In this document: positions 7,651 through 14,387 of the stretch, piece by piece
Layout: each line of letters starts with the position of its first letter
Position numbering within the stretch: position 1 is the first letter of the stretch
Source of the DNA: Micavibrio sp.
Lineage (GTDB): Bacteria; Pseudomonadota; Alphaproteobacteria; Micavibrionales; Micavibrionaceae
Direction: 5' to 3'
DNA: 32,574 nucleotides
Assembly: GCA_030824805.1 (NCBI GenBank)
Contig: JAPJRC010000021.1
Span: forward strand, 1 to 32,574
Made by a program: the position numbers and the translations under genes
The notes under the pieces: generated by a model
Databases searched by the model: none
Told to the model about the DNA's origin: nothing
The model's input: the letters and a program-made list of their open reading frames with translations, nothing else

Positions 7651-7662
7651 GCGTCACTTAAG
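7646..7662 (+). promoter_or_regulatory. second PmrA-box-like site, upstream of the GT2/LAB_N/ArnT-like operon
   Basis: CTTAAG-N5-CTTAAG again with exactly five spacer bases; the first hexamer contains the TAA stop of the kinase gene. A possible -10 (TTATTA, 7683-7688) lies 20 bases downstream and the next start codon is at 7701. Two boxes with identical spacing at the only two suitable places in the island argue against chance. Confidence 0.7.
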
Positions 7663-7700
7663 TTTCGCGGACCAAGTTCCTCTTATTAACGGAGGTTCTT

Positions 7701-8435
7701 GTGATTAGCGTAGTAATTCCCATACTGAATGAAGAAGACAATATTGCACCGCTTTTAGAGGAGATAGCACAGGTCGCTAAATCCACACCTATAAGCGAGA
7801 TCATTTATGTCGATGATGGCAGCACGGACAAAAGCTTTTCTATTCTGCAATCTCTAAAATCCAAATATTCCATGCTACGTGTGGTCAAACACAGCCGCCG
7901 TTGCGGACAATCCGCAGCCTTGTGGACGGGCATTAAATCCGCAGGAAATGATTTGATCGTGACAATAGACGGTGATCGTCAAAATGATCCTGCCGATATT
8001 TCTCTGCTTTACTTGCTCTATAAAGATTACGAGAAAGGCCATAACGGGCTGATGGTCATAGGCGAGCGTAAAAAGCGCAATGATGTTTGGATAAAACGTA
8101 TCTCCTCCCGCTTTGCCAACCGTTTGCGCTCGGCTTTGTTGAAAGACCAAACGCGCGACACGGGATGCTCCTTAAAGTTATTCCGCCGTAAAGATTATCT
8201 GGCATTGCCGTATTTTGACCATATGCATCGTTTTCTGCCCGCGCTTATGAAGCGCGATAATATCCGCATCATGCATGTACCTGTTTCCCATCGCGCCCGT
8301 ACACAAGGCGTTTCCAAATATGGAACGCTAGACCGTTTGACTGTTGGGATTAGCGATCTATGGGGTGTCTGGTGGCTTTTAAAACGTCCGTTTGCCCATC
8401 CAGAAGTTTATGAAGATTTAAGCGAGGTTCCGTAA
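7701..8435 (+). CDS. polyprenyl-phosphate glycosyltransferase, ArnC/DPM1-like (GT2)
   Basis: A 244-residue GT2 enzyme expected to load a sugar from a nucleotide donor onto undecaprenyl phosphate. It has SVVIPILNEEDNI (residues 3-15), VDDGSTD (37-43), the D90-G-D92 metal motif followed by RQNDP, and an RDTGCSLKLFRR segment typical of the DPM1/ArnC group. Unlike ArnC it lacks C-terminal membrane spans, like soluble DPM1 types. The start is GTG with a good GGAGG at 7691-7695. It is followed after two bases by the LAB_N protein and then by an ArnT-like transferase, the usual order for a lipid-carrier sugar pathway that decorates lipid A or another envelope glycan. Confidence 0.88.
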   Translation: MISVVIPILNEEDNIAPLLEEIAQVAKSTPISEIIYVDDGSTDKSFSILQSLKSKYSMLRVVKHSRRCGQSAALWTGIKSAGNDLIVTIDGDRQNDPADISLLYLLYKDYEKGHNGLMVIGERKKRNDVWIKRISSRFANRLRSALLKDQTRDTGCSLKLFRRKDYLALPYFDHMHRFLPALMKRDNIRIMHVPVSHRARTQGVSKYGTLDRLTVGISDLWGVWWLLKRPFAHPEVYEDLSEVP

Positions 8436-8437
8436 CC

Positions 8438-8743
8438 ATGATCGACTTTTTTAATGACATTACTATTACCGCTGAAACCGTATGGATTGTAATTGGCTTT
8501 ATAGGCCAAAGCTTGTTCTTCATGAGGTTCTTTGTGCAATGGCTGGCCTCTGAAAAAGCGGGCCGCAGCGTTGTGCCAAACTCCTTTTGGTATTTTAGCT
8601 TACTAGGCGGTATTACACTTTTCGCATACGCGCTATGGCGGCAAGACCCTGTTTTTATTTTGGGACAAAGCACAGGTCTATTCATTTACCTTAGGAACCT
8701 CCACTTTATTCGCCGCGCTCCTGAAGCGTCTGCAGCTTCGTAG
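8438..8743 (+). CDS. lipid A biosynthesis N-terminal domain (LAB_N) membrane protein
   Basis: A 101-residue protein with three hydrophobic segments (about 15-33, 50-66, 74-90). The pattern FFMRFFVQWLASEKAGRSVVPNSFWYFSLLGG is typical of the LAB_N family (Pfam PF07578). Members are small membrane proteins often encoded between a DPM1-like GT and an ArnT-like GT; their biochemical role is not settled. It starts two bases after the GT2 stop, so the three genes are one transcript. A related small protein in Bacteria has been compared to multidrug-transporter-sized flippase helpers, but I have no evidence for that here. Confidence 0.85.
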   Translation: MIDFFNDITITAETVWIVIGFIGQSLFFMRFFVQWLASEKAGRSVVPNSFWYFSLLGGITLFAYALWRQDPVFILGQSTGLFIYLRNLHFIRRAPEASAAS

Positions 8744-8751
8744 GAATATTC

Positions 8752-10131
8752 ATGAAAAAAATATCTACAGAAGCTCTCTGGACTTGGGGAGCTATGGCCG
8801 TTCTGTTTTGTACCGCCGTTGCCTTTCGCCCGCTCTTACCGATTGACGAAACCCGCTATATGACTGTCGCGTGGGAAATGCGGCTACATGAGGGATGGCT
8901 ATCGCCGCTCACATTGAATTTTGAGCCTTATTCGCACAAACCGCCTCTATTGTTCTGGCTCATAAATATTTTTTGGTCTGTGTTCGGAATAGGACGGGCG
9001 CAAGGCTTGATGCCAGCAATTTTGTCATCCGGCACAGTCGTGCTTTTAACGGTTGCACTGGCCCGCAAGCTTTCAGGAAAGGTAGAATTTGATGGAAGGC
9101 GTGTAACGCTGTTGATGCTCGGCAGTTTACCGTTCTTGATTTACGGAACCATGCTTCTTTTCGATTTGACAGTAACCATGTTTGTTTTGGCCACGTTTCT
9201 ATGCCTTATAGAATACGCTCAAAAGCATCAAAATCGTTATATTTGGTTAGCTGGATTATTTCTTGGACTCGGTGTTCTCACCAAAGGACCAGTTGCTTAT
9301 CTTTACGTTATATTTCCCATTTTGCTTGGTCCATACTGGGTAAAAGATTTTACCAAACCATCGTCATGGTATGGTGGCTGCTTCTTTGCATTCGTGATTT
9401 CATTTATACCGATAGCCGTATGGATTATTCCGGTTCTAGCGCAGTCGGATAAGCATTTTGCTTTTTGGCTTTTGTGGGAGCAAACCGCTGGGCGTGTGGC
9501 TGGAAATTTTAAAGATGCCCATATCAGGCCCTTTTATTTTTATCTGCCTTTCCTACCGTTAATATTTGCGCCTTGGATTTTCTTCCCGTCATTCTGGAAA
9601 AATTTAAAAATCGTTGATACTAAGCAAACAATCTTACGTTTTTGCCTGTGTTGGGCTGTCCCAACTTTTATTGTCTTCTCGTTTATAAGCGGTAAACAAC
9701 CGCATTATCTCGTCCCGCTTCTTCCTGCGGCAATCATATCATCATACATTCTTCTTGAAAGTATTACTCTTCGCACGCTAATCAACACAGTTCTTTTTTT
9801 GCTTATGCTTTTTGTTACGGCGCACTCGGTTGCGTGGGCGTTGGTCTTTCCTGCCTACAATTTAAGACCCATAGCGGATTATATGCAAACCCATCAAGAT
9901 AAAGAGTGGGCTTGGGTGCGCAACTATCATGGCGAGATTGGTTATCTGGCAAATCTTCGAGAGCCTGTTACTGAAATTAATGACTTAAATAAAATGGATG
10001 CTTGGTTCCTCGATCATCCAGAAGGACAGGCAGTGATACGGTATGAGAAGGAAAGTGACGTCGATCACTATAAGAAAATATTTTCTTCAAAATATCGTGG
10101 GAAAAATATTGGGATTTTTGAAAATAATTAA
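8752..10131 (+). CDS. ArnT-like integral membrane glycosyltransferase (GT83/PMT fold)
   Basis: A 459-residue multi-spanning transferase. The N terminus carries the catalytic loop PIDETRYMTVAWEM (residues 30-43) and HKPPLLFWL, which match the DETRY and KPPLLYW signatures of ArnT, where the Asp contacts the lipid-linked sugar. About ten to eleven membrane spans follow, then a soluble C-terminal tail of about 100 residues. The family moves a sugar from undecaprenyl phosphate to lipid A or another periplasmic acceptor. With the upstream GT2 this makes a load-and-transfer pair. Genes for making L-Ara4N (arnA, arnB, arnD) are absent, so the sugar is probably different or its synthesis is encoded elsewhere. 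Start at 8752, nine bases after the previous stop. Confidence 0.87.
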   Translation: MKKISTEALWTWGAMAVLFCTAVAFRPLLPIDETRYMTVAWEMRLHEGWLSPLTLNFEPYSHKPPLLFWLINIFWSVFGIGRAQGLMPAILSSGTVVLLTVALARKLSGKVEFDGRRVTLLMLGSLPFLIYGTMLLFDLTVTMFVLATFLCLIEYAQKHQNRYIWLAGLFLGLGVLTKGPVAYLYVIFPILLGPYWVKDFTKPSSWYGGCFFAFVISFIPIAVWIIPVLAQSDKHFAFWLLWEQTAGRVAGNFKDAHIRPFYFYLPFLPLIFAPWIFFPSFWKNLKIVDTKQTILRFCLCWAVPTFIVFSFISGKQPHYLVPLLPAAIISSYILLESITLRTLINTVLFLLMLFVTAHSVAWALVFPAYNLRPIADYMQTHQDKEWAWVRNYHGEIGYLANLREPVTEINDLNKMDAWFLDHPEGQAVIRYEKESDVDHYKKIFSSKYRGKNIGIFENN

Positions 10132-10149
10132 TTTCGAAAAGAAGGCCGT

Positions 10150-10908
10150 ATGGAAAAACTTTTAAATAAAGTACCGGAAGTTACCTTGATATTTTGGATT
10201 ATCAAGATTATGGCGACCACAGTTGGTGAGACAAGCGCGGATTTTCTGACTTATAACATGGGTTGGGGCTTGATGTTTACTGCTTTGATTATGAACACAG
10301 CTCTTGTTTTTGCCCTTCTGGCGCAATTTGAATCCAAACGCTACAGACCTTCAATATATTGGCTTAGTGTAGTTGTAGTGAGCATAGTAGGCACTCTGGC
10401 TACTGATTACCTAACCGATAGATATAACGTGCCCCTGCTTATCTCAACTGCGATTTTTAGCATTTTGTTGGTCATCACTTTCGCTCTTTGGCATATCGAG
10501 GAAGGGACTCTTTCAATTCATACTATAAACACCAAGAAGCGAGAGCTATTTTATTGGTTGGCCATCTTAACAACCTTCGCGCTAGGAACTGCTGCAGGTG
10601 ACTTGCTTGCCGAAAGCGTCAATCTAGGCTATTTGCTATCCTGTGCTATTTTTGCCTGTTTAATCATAGTCGTTACCCTTGCTTATTATCTCTTGAGGAT
10701 AAACTCGGTTTTAGCTTTCTGGCTTTCCTATATTTTAACGAGGCCCTTTGGTGCGTCCTTTGCCGACTATCTTTCTCAACCCATTAAAAATGGAGGGCTA
10801 GGATTTGGCGTTACAAATACTAGCATTATATTTCTTGCGATAATTATGGGCTTGGTTGGCTTTCTGATCCATAAGGAAGCCAGAAAAAACAGCATTTTGA
10901 CCCGATAG
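10150..10908 (+). CDS. COG4705-type membrane protein with fourfold internal repeat
   Basis: A 252-residue integral membrane protein, function unknown. It resembles the COG4705 family of predicted membrane-anchored proteins (N terminus KVPEVTLIFWIIKIMATTVGE). I see four repeats of the pattern [FY]W-x9-G-x4-D-[FLY]-L, with the aromatic pair at residues 15, 70, 135 and 190 and the aspartate at 31, 86, 151 and 206. The spacings of 55, 65 and 55 point to a duplication of a duplication. Each unit is one hairpin of two membrane helices, and the buried aspartates could line a transport path. It ends just before the right attachment core and is the last gene of the island operon. Confidence 0.75.
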   Translation: MEKLLNKVPEVTLIFWIIKIMATTVGETSADFLTYNMGWGLMFTALIMNTALVFALLAQFESKRYRPSIYWLSVVVVSIVGTLATDYLTDRYNVPLLISTAIFSILLVITFALWHIEEGTLSIHTINTKKRELFYWLAILTTFALGTAAGDLLAESVNLGYLLSCAIFACLIIVVTLAYYLLRINSVLAFWLSYILTRPFGASFADYLSQPIKNGGLGFGVTNTSIIFLAIIMGLVGFLIHKEARKNSILTR

Positions 10909-10919
10909 TCCTACCTGAC

Positions 10920-10927
10920 TTTTAAGT
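10920..10927. repeat. right attachment core (attR)
   Basis: TTTTAAGT, identical and co-oriented with 3112-3119. On the island side it is preceded by CTGAC, which makes GACTT-TT-AAGTC a short palindrome. Confidence 0.8.
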
Positions 10928-10957
10928 CCGCTGCGTATACCATTCCGCCACGCCCGC
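10920..10957 (-). pseudogene. tRNA-Leu(UAA) 5' half, cut off by island insertion
   Basis: Read on the minus strand from 10957 this is acceptor GCGGGCG, D arm and 5' anticodon stem and loop up to the attachment core. The first 34 bases are identical to exon 1 of the island tRNA. After the core the sequence becomes island DNA (GTCAGG), so no tRNA can form. Its native promoter remains intact just upstream, so a truncated transcript running into the island is expected. Confidence 0.9.
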
Positions 10958-10966
10958 ACAGACACA

Positions 10967-10995
10967 TCTATACGCATGTCATGCGGAATTTCCAA
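10967..10995 (-). promoter_or_regulatory. orphaned promoter of the disrupted tRNA-Leu
   Basis: On the minus strand, TTGGAA (10995-10990), a 17-bp spacer and TATAGA (10972-10967) lie ten bases before the tRNA 5' end. It now fires into the island, antisense to the 3' end of the COG4705-type gene. Confidence 0.6.
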
Positions 10996-11076
10996 GGGCA
11001 ATCATGCAGTAAGACGATTCCAGGATTTTGTAATAAATTTAACGCTCTGTATGACACGAGAGAACTTATGTTACAC

Positions 11077-11105
11077 TTGTTAAGCGTTTACCACTTATGT
11101 ATATA
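11077..11105 (+). promoter_or_regulatory. sigma70-type promoter of the ankyrin gene
   Basis: TTGTTA (11077-11082), a 17-bp spacer and TATATA (11100-11105). The predicted transcript has a leader of about 75 bases, containing a small hairpin (CGGCTA/TAGCCG near 11127-11143), before the start at 11186. Confidence 0.5.
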
Positions 11106-11185
11106 CCGAAAGCCTTAATATTAAGCGGCTAATCTCTAGCCGTTGGACACCAACTCCGCCCCTCATTTCGAAACATCCTGCCTGC

Positions 11186-11926
11186 ATGCATCCCACACTC
11201 AGAAAAAAATCAATGCTATATGCTCTTATCCTGCTCGCCTGCGCGGCCACAATTTTGCTCATGATCAACAAAAAAAGCATGGCCGAAACAGGGTCAAGCT
11301 TGTTTGGGGAACCAGCTCTGGCCCAGCTGGCCGACGCTGCATCAAAAAACGACATATCAAAAATCAAGGCGCTCGTTTCCAACGGTGTTGATGTTAACGG
11401 TTCGGGACAGAATAGTATTACGCCGCTCTTCTATGCAATTTCCAAACAAAGCTACAAAGGAGCCGAAGCGCTCTTGCAGCATGGTGCGGATCCCAACAAA
11501 AGATCCGCGCTCAATGAAACACCTGTCACCATGGTGGCTTCGGGCACACAAACGCAATGGCTCGAACTCCTTTTGAAATATAAAGGTGATCCAAACGCCA
11601 TCAACTCCATCGGAGAACCTGTTCTTGTAAATGCCGCCATACACCGGAATATGCCGGCTATGCGCCTGCTCCTTGAACATGGCGCAGATATAGAAAAGGC
11701 CAATGAAAGCGATGACACCGCTATTCTTGTTCTTGCACGTATGAATCAATTCCAGGATGTTTATGAATTGCTCAAGCGCGGGGCAAATCCTCTACACAAA
11801 TCATCCGTATCGGATGACACCGCGGCCCATTATATTTTCAACAGCGAAATTGACCCTGCAAACGCGTTGTATCAGTGGCAATTAAAATGCCGGGCATTGC
11901 TGGAAAGCAAAGGCATTACGCAATAA
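11186..11926 (+). CDS. ankyrin-repeat protein with N-terminal membrane anchor or signal
   Basis: A 246-residue protein. A hydrophobic stretch (MLYALILLACAATILLMI, from residue 10) serves as a signal peptide or membrane anchor. Four to five ankyrin units follow from about residue 45; the repeat hallmark is visible in ALVSNGVDVN, ALLQHGADPNKRS, LLLEHGADIEKA and ELLKRGANPLHKS. Ankyrin repeats bind partner proteins; with an export signal the target would be periplasmic or membrane-bound. The start at 11186 lacks a clear ribosome-binding site, and an internal ATG at 11213 also leaves a full hydrophobic segment. It is the first gene right of the tRNA scar and has its own promoter. Confidence 0.85.
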   Translation: MHPTLRKKSMLYALILLACAATILLMINKKSMAETGSSLFGEPALAQLADAASKNDISKIKALVSNGVDVNGSGQNSITPLFYAISKQSYKGAEALLQHGADPNKRSALNETPVTMVASGTQTQWLELLLKYKGDPNAINSIGEPVLVNAAIHRNMPAMRLLLEHGADIEKANESDDTAILVLARMNQFQDVYELLKRGANPLHKSSVSDDTAAHYIFNSEIDPANALYQWQLKCRALLESKGITQ

Positions 11927-11928
11927 AA

Positions 11929-11950
11929 AATACGGGCTTTCGCCCGTATT
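11929..11950. terminator. bidirectional terminator
   Basis: AATACGGGC and GCCCGTATT form a nine-pair stem. A T6 run follows on the minus strand, so it mainly ends the ferritin-like gene, but it also sits right after the ankyrin stop. Confidence 0.8.
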
Positions 11951-11962
11951 CTTAAATTTATG

Positions 11963-12424
11963 CTATGCGGCCTTTTTATCAGATTTGGCCGCTTGATCCA
12001 TCCAGTCACGATGGCGTTTTTCATCTGCCAGACCTTTTTCACAAAGCGTGCGCAGTTCCGGCGACAGGAAATCTTTCTTGCATGCATTCTCGTATGCCAT
12101 AACGGTTTCATATTCATTCGTCTTCATGGCCGTAAGGATTGCACCATCATTGCCAACCAGATCGGCAATAACCACTTTGCCTTTGGTAAGCAGCGACTTT
12201 GCACCGGCATCCGGAATCTCAACGCCCATTTGGCGTGCGAACTGCGACAATGCCTCTACGTGTTGATAATGGTCTTGGCGGAATTCGCTTATTTTCTGCG
12301 AATATTGCTGGCTTTCCAGACGCTCGATTGTTTCATCATACGCTTCAAGCGCGTTTTTCTCCAGTTGAAGCAAAGCCTCTACCAGATCCTTTTCATTGTT
12401 TTGCGTTCCTGCGAGAGTAACCAT
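11963..12424 (-). CDS. ferritin-like four-helix protein (DUF2383/PA2169-type)
   Basis: A 153-residue, mostly helical protein. Acidic and His residues fit a ferritin-like diiron fold: LEKNALEAYDETIERLE, DHYQHVEAL, NEYETVMAYENA and DEKRHRDWM, the last being an ExxH metal motif. The length and pattern fit the PA2169/DUF2383 group of stress-induced ferritin-like proteins whose exact activity is unknown. A GGAG ribosome-binding site precedes ATG 12424. It is read from a GGAAC-N16-CGTT promoter, so it is likely part of the general stress response. Family assignment is moderate; metal binding is inferred. Confidence 0.72.
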   Translation of the reverse strand: MVTLAGTQNNEKDLVEALLQLEKNALEAYDETIERLESQQYSQKISEFRQDHYQHVEALSQFARQMGVEIPDAGAKSLLTKGKVVIADLVGNDGAILTAMKTNEYETVMAYENACKKDFLSPELRTLCEKGLADEKRHRDWMDQAAKSDKKAA

Positions 12425-12455
12425 TTCATTCTCCTATGTTTGATTATATCAATCC

Positions 12456-12480
12456 AACGAGGAGAATTTTTTTCGGTTCC
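12456..12480 (-). promoter_or_regulatory. EcfG-type general-stress promoter of the ferritin-like gene
   Basis: On the minus strand GGAAC (12480-12476), a 16-bp spacer and CGTT (12459-12456). This is an exact match to the alphaproteobacterial EcfG/SigT consensus, 32 bases before the start codon. Confidence 0.7.
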
Positions 12481-12523
12481 TTGGCCCAAGCGGCGAACCG
12501 GTATTTAATCTTTTTTTTAGACG

Positions 12524-12549
12524 GGAACGCGGCGCCGCTTGGCTTTGTT
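12524..12549 (+). promoter_or_regulatory. possible EcfG-type promoter of the protease operon
   Basis: GGAAC (12524-12528), a 17-bp spacer and TGTT (12546-12549), divergent from the promoter of the ferritin-like gene. The -10 differs from CGTT at one base and the leader to 12689 would be about 130 bases, so confidence is lower. Confidence 0.4.
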
Positions 12550-12688
12550 TCTTTCACGCCAATGCAATTCCGCACTGATAACTCAAAGAAGACCAAATGA
12601 GCAATTAGCGTGAAAACGTGCGTCTTCGCTATGTGATAGACGGGCGAAGTTAGGCATTTCAGGCCATCCTTATTTTGAGGAGATGAAT

Positions 12689-13249
12689 ATGAACGGAAAG
12701 AAACCACCTTCCATAGAGCCAGACGTCCGGTTTTACGGTGAAGTAGACGACGAGATGTACGAAGACTTTTACAAGCAATTGAAAGAGGCCGAAAAAAAAG
12801 ACGGCCCGATTATTGTTTGCATGACCACGCCCGGCGGAGATCCCGATGCCGCGCGCCGTATGGGCATGGAGATCAGGCTTTCCCATGAAAAACGGGGCAA
12901 AGAACTTTATTTTATCGGCAAGACCATCGTCTATTCGGCCGGCATAGTTTTGATGTCCGCTTTCCCCAAAGAATATAGATATCTCACCGATGACGCCGTG
13001 CTTCTCATCCACGAGCGCAGGATTAAAAAAGAAGTCACATTCGATGGGCCCATGCGCAACAATATAGAAACCGTGGAAGAGCTGCTAGCCAACTTCAAAA
13101 ACGCGCAAATGATCGAAAAGCGCGATTACGCGGCTTTGTCCAAGGGAAGCACAATGCAGGCGGATGAGGTGATAAAACGTGCCATGTCGAACTGGTACGT
13201 AACGGCACAGGAAGCCGAAAAAATAGGTTTTATTGCCGGAATTGTATGA
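12689..13249 (+). CDS. ClpP-like serine protease
   Basis: A 186-residue ClpP/crotonase-fold protein. The oxyanion region shows MTTPGGDPDAARRMG (residues 45-59), the nucleophile context has S83 (KTIVYSAGIVLMSAF), and the catalytic His is H108 (LLIHERR). The N terminus FYGEVDDEM resembles the ClpP FLGxxI start. Sequence is diverged from housekeeping ClpP; it may be a stand-alone protease or a SDH-type (S14/S49) member. The start at 12689 is chosen because GAGGAG lies six bases upstream; the ATG at 12683 is too close. Its stop overlaps the start of the carboxypeptidase gene, so the two are translated together. Substrate unknown. Confidence 0.8.
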   Translation: MNGKKPPSIEPDVRFYGEVDDEMYEDFYKQLKEAEKKDGPIIVCMTTPGGDPDAARRMGMEIRLSHEKRGKELYFIGKTIVYSAGIVLMSAFPKEYRYLTDDAVLLIHERRIKKEVTFDGPMRNNIETVEELLANFKNAQMIEKRDYAALSKGSTMQADEVIKRAMSNWYVTAQEAEKIGFIAGIV

Positions 13250-14370
13250 TGTTCATTACGTCTGCCTTTGAAGGGGGAAATATTGAAGTCGTCTCTATCG
13301 ACGCTACAACAGCGAAATTAGAAATAAAAAAGGACGCCAATCCCGAATATCTGCAATGGTTTTATTTCCGCTGCGTCGCCAAGGCCGGACAGGAGTACAA
13401 ATATTCGATCCTCAATGCGGGCGAATGCAGCTTTAAAGAAGCGTGGAAAGATTGTTTTATTGTTGCCAGCTACGACCAGAAAATCTGGTTCCGCCTGCCC
13501 ACGCGGTATGATGGCAAAACACTCGATTTTGCTTTAACCTCCCAACATCCGTGCGTCTATTTTGCACCCTTCCCGCCTTATGGGCTGGCGCGGCACGAAA
13601 TGCTTTTGGCTGAATGCCAAAATGCAAGAGACGACATGGATATCGATATTAGGGTTTACGGCAAAAGCGTACAGGGCCGTGCTCTTGACCTTATCGTAGT
13701 GGGCAAAGAAACCCCTTCCAAAAAAATTTGCTGGATAGTCGCAGGGCAGCATCCCGGCGAACCAATGGCGCGCTGGCGCGCGGAAGGTATCGTTCAACGC
13801 CTGACCGACAGGCACGATGCAACCACCAGAGCTTTGTTGAACAAGGCCGTGTTTTATATAGTGCCCAACGCAAATCCCGACGGAACATATCTTGGATATA
13901 TAAGAACAAATGCTGCAGGCGAAGATCTGAATCGGATATGGCGTAAGGACACACCCGAAAAAAGCCCCGAAATTTTTTATCTGAAACAGCAGATGCAGAA
14001 AACAGGTGTCGATTGTTTCATAGACATTCACGGCGATGAGGATATTCCGCATGTATTTTTCTCAAACACAGATGGCGTGCCATCCATGACGTCCGAAAGA
14101 ATTGCGGTGCGCGAAAAGTTTGAAAATATTCTTTCGCGCGTAAATCCGGATTTCGAGCCCGGCCACGGATATCCCACGGACAAACCCGGTGAAGCTGATC
14201 TCGACATAGGCTGCAACTTTATCGCTGAAACCTACAAATGTTTTTCCGTGACATTGGAACAGCCCTTTCGCGACGACAAGGACAACGAAATCGCCTATCG
14301 CGGCTGGTCGCCCGAACGCTCACAAAGATTGGGTGCATCGCTGCTAACGGCGCTGCATGAAATCATCTAG
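13246..14370 (+). CDS. M14-family zinc carboxypeptidase, cytosolic carboxypeptidase (CCP) type
   Basis: A 374-residue protein with the CCP layout. The N-terminal beta domain (residues 1-120) holds YLQWFYFRCV and KIWFRLPTRYDG. The M14 catalytic domain follows: zinc ligands H169 and E172 (QHPGE), substrate-binding NANPDG (208-213) and DLNR (R230), third zinc ligand H262 (DIHGDE), and the catalytic Glu in VTLEQPF near residue 338. There is no signal peptide. CCP enzymes trim C-terminal residues, in eukaryotes Glu from tubulin; bacterial targets are mostly unknown. ATG overlaps the ClpP-like stop by four bases. A small charged protein follows, making a three-gene unit. Confidence 0.9.
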   Translation: MMFITSAFEGGNIEVVSIDATTAKLEIKKDANPEYLQWFYFRCVAKAGQEYKYSILNAGECSFKEAWKDCFIVASYDQKIWFRLPTRYDGKTLDFALTSQHPCVYFAPFPPYGLARHEMLLAECQNARDDMDIDIRVYGKSVQGRALDLIVVGKETPSKKICWIVAGQHPGEPMARWRAEGIVQRLTDRHDATTRALLNKAVFYIVPNANPDGTYLGYIRTNAAGEDLNRIWRKDTPEKSPEIFYLKQQMQKTGVDCFIDIHGDEDIPHVFFSNTDGVPSMTSERIAVREKFENILSRVNPDFEPGHGYPTDKPGEADLDIGCNFIAETYKCFSVTLEQPFRDDKDNEIAYRGWSPERSQRLGASLLTALHEII

Positions 14371-14387
14371 AAAGAAGGAGAAAACTC

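Larger units (their letters stand above)
3112..10927. mobile_element. 7.8-kb integrase-less genomic island in tRNA-Leu(UAA) anticodon loop
   Basis: The element is bounded by direct repeats TTTTAAGT at 3112-3119 and 10920-10927, a period of 7808 bp. Left of it stands the 3' half and right of it the 5' half of one minus-strand tRNA-Leu(UAA), so the insertion point is the anticodon loop. Inside are a complete intron-bearing tRNA-Leu(UAA), a PmrAB-like regulator pair and a set of envelope-modification genes. The interior is clearly AT-richer than the flanks. No integrase, recombinase, transposase or relaxase is encoded, so movement would need an enzyme supplied in trans, or the element has lost its own. 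Anticodon-loop crossover is a known target class of tyrosine recombinases; that such an enzyme acted here is inference. Confidence 0.85.

Noticed and set aside
3112..10927. Transposon with an 8-bp target duplication
   Set aside because: Possible in principle because the repeat is 8 bp, but no transposase is present, the ends have no shared terminal inverted repeats, and the site is a tRNA anticodon loop, a standard site-specific recombination target.
3065..10957. Explaining the split tRNA by a simple inversion between two tRNA-Leu copies
   Set aside because: Inversion between opposed copies would leave two hybrid complete genes. Here both halves lie on the same strand with direct core repeats and a third complete gene inside, which fits insertion.
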